Positions 55,903 through 64,000 of a stretch of DNA of 64,000 nt are shown piece after piece. Each line of letters starts with the position of its first letter. Position 1 is the stretch's first letter. Below the pieces are notes generated by a model. The model searched no databases. It was given only the letters and a program-made list of their open reading frames with translations, and had not been told where the DNA came from. This DNA comes from Alphaproteobacteria bacterium (GTDB lineage: Bacteria; Pseudomonadota; Alphaproteobacteria; ATCC43930; CGMCC-115725): positions 109,902-173,901 of the forward strand of contig JAGWON010000004.1 of the NCBI GenBank assembly GCA_028871055.1. Direction: 5' to 3'. A program made the translations under genes and the position numbers.

Positions 55903-56991
55903 CTAGCGGCCGGCGCTCGCCTGGCTGCCGGGGAGGTATTGGCTCGGATCGAGCACGCGCGTGCCCTTTCGGATCTCGAAGTGGAGCTGCGGCTCGCTGA
56001 CGATGCCGGTTGCTCCAACTTTCGCGATTTCCTGGCCGCGCTTCACCACCTCGCCGCGCCTGACCAGGATGGTCTCGTTGTGCGCGTAGGCGGTCATCCA
56101 GCCGCCGGCGTGCTTGATCAGCACCAGGTTGCCGTAGCCGCGCAGCTCGTTGCCGGCATAGGCCACGACGCCGGCATCCGCGGCGCGCACCGGCGTGCCC
56201 TTGGGCGCGGCGATGTTGATTCCGTCGTTGTGCGTGCCCGAGGCCGCAGTGCCGAAGCGGCCGACGACGCGGCCCCTGACCGGCCATAGGAAACGGCCGG
56301 CGCGCGGCGGCGGCACCGGCAGCGCGGCTTGCGGCGCCTCCGTCGCGGGCGCGGCCGGCGTCTGCGCCGGCGGCGGCAAACTCGCGACCTCGGGCTCTTC
56401 CGCTGGCGGGCCGGGCGGCGCGCCTGACGACGTACCGACCGGCGCGAGCCGCGTCGTCTGGATGTCGGGCTTGCCCGGCGGCGGCGCCGGAAGCGGCCTA
56501 GCCGATGCCAGCGGCCGCGCAACCGTTGGCGGCAACTTCAAGACTTCGCCTTGGGTCACGGCAAAAGGCGGCGTCAGCTCGTTCATCCGCGCCAGCGAAT
56601 AGAGTTCGACGCCCTCGGCTTCGGCGATGCTATAGAGCGTCTCGCCACGCTGCACGACGTGGGTGGGCGTGCGCGGCACGACCAAGTTGGTGCCCGCGGC
56701 GAGGCGATAGGGCGGCCGCAGATGGTTGGCGTCGATCAGATCGCGCACCGGCGCCCCCGTGCGCTGCGACACTTGATAGATCGTCTCGCTGCGCCGCACC
56801 GAAACCTGGCCGCCCGGAATATTGCCGGGATTCGGAAATGACGGCTGCGGCGCCGGCGCAGCGGCGGGGCCACCCGCTGACGCCGATGGCGGCTCGCCGA
56901 GCTTGACGCGCACGTTCTGGCAACCGGCGAGTGCCGCCGCCAAGGCGAGCGCGAGCATCGAGACGCAGCATCGCCGATCGCGCAGGACCAT
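55903..56991 (-). CDS. NlpD-like LysM/LytM lipoprotein (amidase activator type)
   Basis: A 362-residue lipoprotein: signal 'MLALALAAALAGC', two LysM repeats ('SETIYQVSQRTGAPVRDLI' and 'VQRGETLYSIAEAEGVEL'), a long Pro/Ala linker and a C-terminal M23/LytM domain. The zinc site is degenerate: 'THNDGINIAAP' has N where the metal-binding Asp should be, and 'PQLHFEI' has Q for the first His of HxH. It therefore likely activates a cell-wall amidase at division rather than cutting peptidoglycan. Upstream of pcm by nine bases in reading order, in the conserved nlpD-pcm-surE group. Confidence 0.92.
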   Translation of the reverse strand: MVLRDRRCCVSMLALALAAALAGCQNVRVKLGEPPSASAGGPAAAPAPQPSFPNPGNIPGGQVSVRRSETIYQVSQRTGAPVRDLIDANHLRPPYRLAAGTNLVVPRTPTHVVQRGETLYSIAEAEGVELYSLARMNELTPPFAVTQGEVLKLPPTVARPLASARPLPAPPPGKPDIQTTRLAPVGTSSGAPPGPPAEEPEVASLPPPAQTPAAPATEAPQAALPVPPPRAGRFLWPVRGRVVGRFGTAASGTHNDGINIAAPKGTPVRAADAGVVAYAGNELRGYGNLVLIKHAGGWMTAYAHNETILVRRGEVVKRGQEIAKVGATGIVSEPQLHFEIRKGTRVLDPSQYLPGSQASAGR

Positions 56992-57000
56992 GCGGCCAGT

Positions 57001-57677
57001 TTATGACGCGCGAGGCGGCCGCGACAGGCCCTCGCGCGAGCGTGGCAGGCCGGCGACGAGCGGCACGAATCGCACGCCGCCGAGATCCTCGACCACCAGG
57101 TCGCCATTCTTGCGCCGCACGCGCAGCAGCGTCTGGTCGCGCCGCGCCGGGCCGACGGGCGCGACGAGGACGCCCCCCTCGGTCAGATGCTCGAGCAGGT
57201 TGCGCGGAATCTCCGACGCCGCGGCCGTCACCATGATGCGGTCGAAGGTCTCGTGCTCGGGCCAGCCCTTGGTGCCGTCGCCGAAGCGCGTCACCACGTT
57301 GTGCAGCCGTAGCTTGGCGAAGCGCACCTCGGCCTCCTTGAGCAGCGCACGGTGGCGCTCGATGGTCAGCACGCGCCGGCAGAGCCGCGCCAGCACCGTC
57401 GCCTGATAACCAGAGCCGGTGCCGATCTCGAGCACTTTGTGGCGATCGCCGACCTCGAGCGCCTGGGTCATCAGCGCGACGACATAGGGTTGGCTGATGG
57501 TCTGGCCATGACCGATCGGCAGCGCGACGTTGGCATAGGCGCTCTCGCGAAAGGTCGGCGGCACAAACAGCTCGCGCGGCGTGCGCTCGATGGCGTTGAG
57601 CACACGCTGGTCCGAGATGCCTTCGCCGTGCAGCTCCATGATCAGCCGCGCGACCTCGGCCTTGTCCGCGGCGGCCG

Positions 57678-57681
<4 letters not shown>
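57001..57681 (-). CDS. pcm: Protein-L-isoaspartate O-methyltransferase
   Basis: A 226-residue repair methyltransferase acting on damaged Asp/Asn residues. Motifs: 'RELFVPPTFRESAYANVALP', cited as 'RELFVPPTFRESAYAN', 'IGHGQTISQPYVVALMTQAL', cited as 'GQTISQPYVVALM', motif I 'VLEIGTGSGYQATVLA', and 'RIMVTAAASEIP'. The start is a GTG (57679-57681) overlapping the surE stop as GTGA; the frame runs on upstream inside surE without homology. Confidence 0.95.
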
Positions 57682-59742
<2,061 letters not shown>

Positions 59743-60507
59743 TCAGGCCGGCACGGCGACGTGCAGCGGTTTCAGGGTCATGAACTCGGACAGCCGGCTG
59801 CCGGGCATGTAGGCCTGCTTAAAGGCTGGACGCGCTTGCATGCGCGCATACCACGCGGTCACGCGCGGCCGCTTCGACCAGATCGCCGACAGGCCGAGAT
59901 CGTTCGTGCGGTCGATGCTTGGCGTGACGATGATGTCGGCGAGGGTATAATCCGCACCCAGCAGCCACGGTCCCTTGTCCAGCGCCGCCTCCATGCGATC
60001 GACGGTGCGCTGCAATTCGTCGAGCGAGGCGGCGACATCCTCGTCGCTGAAGCCCTTGGGGCCCATGCGGCGGTAGAAGTTCTTGCGCAGCGGCCGCACG
60101 TCGGCCTCGGTCTTGCGGAACTTGCCCTCGTCGAGCGCATTGAAGCGCGTGGCGAGCGCCAGGTGGAAGCTCGGCACGCGGATCGCCGCCGTCGGCACCT
60201 CCTCGAGGAAGCGCATCCAGGCGCGCATCTGCGCGCGGCGCACCGGATCGGTCGGTGACAAGCGCGGCGTCGGAAACACCTCGTCGAGATATTCGAGGAT
60301 GACGCTTGAATCGATGACGATGTTGCCGTCGTGCACGAGCGTCGGCACCACGCCGTTGGGATTGAGCTTCAGGTACTCCGGCCGCAGCTGCTCGTTCTTG
60401 GCGAGATTGACGCGACGGTCGACCCATTCGAGATGCTTCTCGGCGAGTGCGATGCGCACCTTCTGGCTGCAGGTCGATTGCGGCGCGTGATAGAGCTCCA
60501 GCGTCAT
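59743..60507 (-). CDS. Glutathione S-transferase family protein
   Basis: A 254-residue GST. The thioredoxin-fold domain has 'LYHAPQSTCSQKVRIALAEK', cited for 'APQSTCSQKVRIAL', with a Ser/Cys catalytic position, then 'LNPNGVVPTLVHDG' and 'IDSSVILEYLDE', the glutathione-binding ESxxI-like part. The C-terminal helical domain ends in 'PAFKQAYMPG'. It lies between serS and tatC on the same strand, an unusual place. The substrate is unknown. Confidence 0.9.
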   Translation of the reverse strand: MTLELYHAPQSTCSQKVRIALAEKHLEWVDRRVNLAKNEQLRPEYLKLNPNGVVPTLVHDGNIVIDSSVILEYLDEVFPTPRLSPTDPVRRAQMRAWMRFLEEVPTAAIRVPSFHLALATRFNALDEGKFRKTEADVRPLRKNFYRRMGPKGFSDEDVAASLDELQRTVDRMEAALDKGPWLLGADYTLADIIVTPSIDRTNDLGLSAIWSKRPRVTAWYARMQARPAFKQAYMPGSRLSEFMTLKPLHVAVPA

Positions 60508-60518
60508 TCCTCCCCTCC

Positions 60519-61352
60519 TCAGGTCTTGCCGGTCGGCTTCGGCTTCAAGCCGAGCTCGGCCTCTTCCCGGGCCTCGCGCTCGGCGCGCTTCTTCTCGACC
60601 ATGCGGCAGGCGACGATCGATATCTCGAACAGTGCGATCAGCGGCAGCGCCAGCGACACCTGGCTGAAAATGTCGGGCGGCGTCAGGATCGCGGCGGCCA
60701 CGAACACCAGCACGATGGCGTAGCGCCGCTTCGACGCGAGACCCGCCGCCGTAACTAGGCCGACGCGCGCCATCAGGGTCAGCAGCACCGGCAGCTGAAA
60801 GGCAAGACCAAAGGCGAGCATCAGCCGCATCACCAGCGTCAGATATTCGCTGACCCGGGGCTCGACCTCGACCGGCAGGATGCCGTGACCGCCGGGTTGT
60901 TCAAAGCTGAGGAAGAAGCGCCACGCCACCGGGAAAATAACGAAATACACCAGCGAACCACCCATCACGAACAGCACCGGCGACGCGACCAGATACGGCA
61001 GGAAGGCGCGGCGCTCGTTCTTGTAGAGGCCAGGCGCGACGAACAGCCAGAGTTGCGTCGCCATGAAGGGAAAGGCGAGGCAGAACGCCGACCAGAACGC
61101 AACGCGCAGATTGGTGAAGAACGCCTCGGTCAGGTCAGTATAGATGAAATGGCGGCCGGTCTGCCCGGCAAGCGCGTTTGCCAACGGCCGCGCGAGGAAA
61201 TCGTAGATCTCGCGCGAGAAATACCAGCAGGGCACCAGCAAGATGAGGAACGCGAGGATCGAATAGAGCAGCCGCTTCCTGAGCTCGATCAGGTGATCGA
61301 GCAGCGGCATCTTGCCGGATTCGAGCTCGTCGTCCGTGGGTTCGGTGGTCAT
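60519..61352 (-). CDS. tatC: Sec-independent protein translocase TatC
   Basis: A 277-residue inner-membrane protein with six helices; it recognises twin-arginine signals. N-terminal 'MPLLDHLIELRKRLLYSI' and 'FFTNLRVAFWSAFCLAFPFM' (cited in part as 'NLRVAFWSAFCLAFPF') are diagnostic, as is 'LAFGLAFQLPVLL'. The C-terminal tail is charged. The start overlaps the tatB stop by four bases. Confidence 0.97.
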   Translation of the reverse strand: MTTEPTDDELESGKMPLLDHLIELRKRLLYSILAFLILLVPCWYFSREIYDFLARPLANALAGQTGRHFIYTDLTEAFFTNLRVAFWSAFCLAFPFMATQLWLFVAPGLYKNERRAFLPYLVASPVLFVMGGSLVYFVIFPVAWRFFLSFEQPGGHGILPVEVEPRVSEYLTLVMRLMLAFGLAFQLPVLLTLMARVGLVTAAGLASKRRYAIVLVFVAAAILTPPDIFSQVSLALPLIALFEISIVACRMVEKKRAEREAREEAELGLKPKPTGKT

Positions 61353-61825
61353 GACGGCTTCGGCGCGTCAGGCACCGTCGCTTCGGACTTCGCCTCGTCC
61401 GGACGGTCGGGCGGCAGCACGGCGAGGCCGGCCTCGGCCAGATCCTGGCCCGGCGGAGCGGGCTCGGCTTCGGGCGCGGTCTCGGGGCCGGCTGGCTTCG
61501 CTTCCGGCTTGGGCTGGTCGGCGAGCGGATTGGTCAGCTCGGGCGCCGACAGCGAGCGCTTGAGTTCACCCGACGGATCGATGGTCTTCGACATCTCCTC
61601 GTCGAAGTTGAAGCGGGTGGCCTGATCGATGTCGCGCTTCACGTCGTCGAGCTCGGCCTCGCGCACCATCTCCTCGATGCTGCCCTGGAATTCGCGCGCG
61701 ATCGAGCGCGCCTTGCGCACCCAGAAGGCGACGTTCTTCATCACCCGCGGCAGGTCCTTGGGGCCAATGACGACCAAAGCGACGACAGCGATGAGCGCGA
61801 GCTCGGACCAAGCGAAATCGAACAT
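61349..61825 (-). CDS. tatB: Sec-independent protein translocase TatB
   Basis: A 158-residue protein: one N-terminal helix 'MFDFAWSELALIAVVALVVIG' (key: SEL-LI--VALVVIGP-DLP), an amphipathic helix and a long Pro/Ala/Glu-rich tail. The E in 'SELALI' and the length mark it as TatB rather than TatA. One base separates it from the scpB stop; tatA, often found between scpB and tatB, is missing here. Confidence 0.94.
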   Translation of the reverse strand: MFDFAWSELALIAVVALVVIGPKDLPRVMKNVAFWVRKARSIAREFQGSIEEMVREAELDDVKRDIDQATRFNFDEEMSKTIDPSGELKRSLSAPELTNPLADQPKPEAKPAGPETAPEAEPAPPGQDLAEAGLAVLPPDRPDEAKSEATVPDAPKPS

Positions 61826-61826
61826 G

Positions 61827-62510
61827 TCAGTCCTGGGCGCTCCGACCGAGTTCTTCGGCCGCGGCTTCCGCTTCGGCCTCCGCCGCCGCGTCGTCGGCCG
61901 CTTCGTCCGCGGCGCGCTCCAGCGGCAACTCGGCGAGCTTTCCGGTCTCGCTCAACACTGCCTCGGGCCGCGGGCCGATCAGGCCGGCGGCGCGCAACTC
62001 CTCGATGCCGGGCAGATCGCCCGCGGCGGCAAGGCCGAAATGCAGCAGGAAGGCGTCGGTCGTGCCCCAAGTCACCGGCCGGCCGACGGTCTGGCGGCGG
62101 CCCTTCGGCGCGATCCACCCGATCTCCATCAGCAGGTCGAGCGTGCCCGACGACACCACGACGCCGCGAATGTCCTCGATCTCGGCGCGTGTCACCGGCT
62201 GGTGATAGGCGACGATGGCGAGCGTCTCCATCGCCGCGCGCGATAGCTTGCGCGACACCTTCTGCGTGAGCTTGAGGCGCGGGCCGAGATCGGGCGCGGT
62301 GCGCACGGTCCAGCCGCCCGCCGCCTTGACGATGTTGACGCCGCGATTGCGGTAATGCGCCTCGAGCTCGGCGACAAGCGCGGGAACGTCCGCGTCCTCG
62401 GGCAGGCGCGCCCTGATCGCAGCCTCGTCGACGGGGGTTTGCGAGGCGAACAGGAGCGCCTCGAGCAGCCGCAAATGGTCGGCGCGGGGATCGATCGGAT
62501 CGGTGGTCAT
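61827..62510 (-). CDS. scpB: Segregation and condensation protein B
   Basis: A 227-residue partner of ScpA and SMC in chromosome condensation. 'LLEALLFASQTPVDEAAI', 'METLAIVAYHQPVTRAEIE' and 'GRPVTWGTTDAFLLHFGL' are the two winged-helix parts of ScpB. The C-terminal tail is acidic and Ala-rich. It follows scpA with no gap. Confidence 0.95.
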   Translation of the reverse strand: MTTDPIDPRADHLRLLEALLFASQTPVDEAAIRARLPEDADVPALVAELEAHYRNRGVNIVKAAGGWTVRTAPDLGPRLKLTQKVSRKLSRAAMETLAIVAYHQPVTRAEIEDIRGVVVSSGTLDLLMEIGWIAPKGRRQTVGRPVTWGTTDAFLLHFGLAAAGDLPGIEELRAAGLIGPRPEAVLSETGKLAELPLERAADEAADDAAAEAEAEAAAEELGRSAQD

Positions 62511-63293
62511 CTAGGCCTCGGACGACGGACTGCGGAGATAGATCGGGCCGAACGCGGAATCCTGGCGGAGCACCACCTTGCCGGTGCGCGCTAGCTCCAG
62601 GCTCGCGGCGAAGGTCGAGGCGATGGCCGAGCGGCGCACCAGCCCGTCGCCGAGGTCCGGCGGCAGGAAGCTCATCAGCGTTCGCCACTCTGGCATGTGG
62701 CCGAGAAAGCGCGCCATGCGCTCAAGCGCCTCGTCCATCGAATAAAGCTCGGTCGGCGCGATGTGGAGGACGTTGACCTCCTGGCGCAGCTTCTGGTCGC
62801 CATAGGACTTGAGTAGATCGTAGAGCGTGTCGCCCCATACCGGCACGAGGCTGCGCGGCAGGCCTTCGGGCGCGCCGCGCATGAAGACGTCGCGGCCCAG
62901 CAGCGGCCGGGCGAACAGCCGCGTCGCCGCCTGCTGCATCGCCTCGAGCCGCTTGAGCCGGTGCGCGAGAGCGGCAGCGAGCTCGTCGCCGCTCGGCTCG
63001 CCCGCCTCCGGTGGCTGCGGCAGCAGCAGTCGCGACTTGAGATAGGCGAGCCACGCCGCCATCACCAGGTAGTCGGCGGCGATCTCGAGCCGGAGGCGGC
63101 GCGCGGCGGCGACGAAGGCGAGGTACTGATCGGCGAGCTTGAGGATCGAGATCTGCAGCAGATCGACCTTCTGCTCGCGCGCGAGATTGAGCAGCAGGTC
63201 GATCGGTCCCTGATAGCCCTCGAGGTCGACGACCAGATCGGCGCCGGGCGTCGGCTCGGGCTTCGCCATTTCGAAGGGTTCGACGTCGCTCAT
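62511..63293 (-). CDS. scpA: Segregation and condensation protein A
   Basis: A 260-residue kleisin. 'LEGYQGPIDLLLNLAREQKVDL' (key: F/Y-GP-DLLL-L----K-D) is the SMC-binding N-terminal motif; 'YLVMAAWLAYLKSRLLLP' follows. The end is a winged helix. ATG 63293 overlaps the stop of the site-2 protease gene by four bases (ATGA). A long in-frame extension above it is shadow of that gene. Confidence 0.96.
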   Translation of the reverse strand: MSDVEPFEMAKPEPTPGADLVVDLEGYQGPIDLLLNLAREQKVDLLQISILKLADQYLAFVAAARRLRLEIAADYLVMAAWLAYLKSRLLLPQPPEAGEPSGDELAAALAHRLKRLEAMQQAATRLFARPLLGRDVFMRGAPEGLPRSLVPVWGDTLYDLLKSYGDQKLRQEVNVLHIAPTELYSMDEALERMARFLGHMPEWRTLMSFLPPDLGDGLVRRSAIASTFAASLELARTGKVVLRQDSAFGPIYLRSPSSEA

Positions 63294-63982
63294 CCGACAC
63301 CCGTGAGCTTGCTGATCGCGCTGAGAATCCAATTGACGGGGCCGTTGACGACATGGCCGAAGAGATTCCAGTCCTCCTGGTAATGCGCGCCGATCAACGG
63401 CACCAAGATGAGCACACTGATCAGGATCAGCAAGCCATAGCGCTCCATCCGCGCCAATGGAAAGGCGAGTGCGTCCGGCAGGATCCCGACGGCGACGCGG
63501 CCGCCGTCGAGCGGCGGCAGGGGAATCATGTTGAACGCCGCGAGAATGAAATTGAAGGCAACGGAATATTGCAGGTTCTCGAAGAACCACTGCTGGAATA
63601 TTCGCGGCAGGTAAGGCACCACGTAAAAGAGCAGCGCGGAGACGATCAGCAGCAGAACGTTAACCGCCGGCCCAGCGAGCGCGACCCACACCATATCACG
63701 GCGCGGGTGGTTGAGCCGGCTGAAATTGACCGGCACTGGCTTGGCATAGCCGAAGAGAAACCCCGTCGCGAAGAACAGCAGCAGCGGCATGATGACGGTG
63801 CCGAGCAGGTCGATGTGGCGCAGCGGATTGAAGGTGACACGGCCCATACGTAGCGCGGTGTCGTCGCCGCAGCGCAGCGCGACATAGCCGTGCGCCGCCT
63901 CGTGCAGGGTGATGGCGAAGATCGCCGGCAACGCCAGCACCGAAACTTCGCGCAGCAGGCCGGCGAATTCGGGCGGCATCAT
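63290..63982 (-). CDS. Site-2 protease family membrane metalloprotease
   Basis: A 230-residue membrane protein. 'AITLHEAAHGYVAL' is the HExxH zinc motif; 'FNMIPLPPLDGGR' is the second, Asp-bearing S2P motif. About five helices are present. Such short S2P proteins near scpAB are common in alphaproteobacteria; the substrate is unknown. It is the last gene in the window and opens at ATG 63982, with only 18 bases beyond. Confidence 0.93.
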   Translation of the reverse strand: MMPPEFAGLLREVSVLALPAIFAITLHEAAHGYVALRCGDDTALRMGRVTFNPLRHIDLLGTVIMPLLLFFATGFLFGYAKPVPVNFSRLNHPRRDMVWVALAGPAVNVLLLIVSALLFYVVPYLPRIFQQWFFENLQYSVAFNFILAAFNMIPLPPLDGGRVAVGILPDALAFPLARMERYGLLILISVLILVPLIGAHYQEDWNLFGHVVNGPVNWILSAISKLTGVG

Positions 63983-64000
63983 TCGCTCATTCCGATCAGC

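Overview
The window looks like chromosomal DNA of a GC-rich alphaproteobacterium. The evidence is: the recG/sdhE/mfd neighbourhood; the chain yajC-DUF815 ATPase-nlpD-pcm-surE-serS-tatCB-scpBA; a LexA box of the alphaproteobacterial direct-repeat type (GAAC-N7-GAAC) between ssb and uvrA; Fnr/FixK-type boxes; a BigR/SqrR-like sulfide repressor; and three kinds of scattered palindromic intergenic repeats. I cannot name a genus. A Rhodospirillales- or Hyphomicrobiales-like organism would fit. No rRNA, CRISPR array, transposase or prophage gene was seen. One tRNA (Lys, UUU) is present.

Layout. 0-5.7 kb: mfd (partial), sdhE, a decarboxylase-like amidohydrolase, recG and a DUF502 membrane protein. 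5.7-13.5 kb: a type III polyketide synthase with its ICMT-type methyltransferase, a small lipoprotein, tRNA-Lys, a bacterial PH-domain protein, an FkbM methyltransferase, an alpha/beta hydrolase, a lipoprotein, a SAM methyltransferase, and a sugar oxidoreductase (Gfo/Idh/MocA) broken by two compensating frameshifts and a stop. 13.5-18.1 kb: a gene-free stretch with two strong intrinsic terminators, then a glycosyltransferase, an XrtA-type FemAB protein and a secreted glycoside-hydrolase-like protein. 18.1-23.2 kb: a SHOCT-DsrE-OsmC cluster behind an Fnr/FixK box, a class II amidotransferase, a DUF2892 protein behind another Fnr box, a sugar epimerase without its catalytic Tyr, an orphan Flp pilin and an old-yellow-enzyme family protein. 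23.5-30.6 kb: coaD, gyrA, ssb and uvrA.

30.6-39.3 kb is a sulfide-response and export island. On the minus strand lie the ArsR-type repressor, DUF2892, sulfide:quinone oxidoreductase-like flavoprotein and a TolC/NodT-type outer-membrane factor. Divergent from them are an RND adaptor, an RND pump and a TauE/SafE permease. Two Fnr/FixK boxes sit in front of the sqr-like gene.

39.4-46.4 kb holds the most unusual locus. One 1366-residue protein joins two rhodanese modules, a YidC/Oxa1-like membrane module, an ATP-grasp module of the PEP-synthase/rifampicin-phosphotransferase type and a C-terminal swivelling phospho-His domain. Upstream are a membrane histidine kinase and a PhnD-like periplasmic binding protein, with no response regulator. 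I propose this as the candidate undescribed system: a membrane-anchored phosphotransferase with sulfur-relay and insertase-like parts, possibly linked to a periplasmic ligand sensor.

46.6-64 kb is mostly conserved housekeeping: NDUFAF6-like and NDUFAF3-like proteins flanking a short PuuD-type membrane protein and secDF-yajC; a DUF815 ATPase; a small accessory insert (M24 metallopeptidase-like, FmdB zinc ribbon, LysR); then nlpD, pcm, surE, serS, GST, tatC, tatB, scpB, scpA and a site-2 protease. All calls come from reading translated sequence and motifs; no database search was run.
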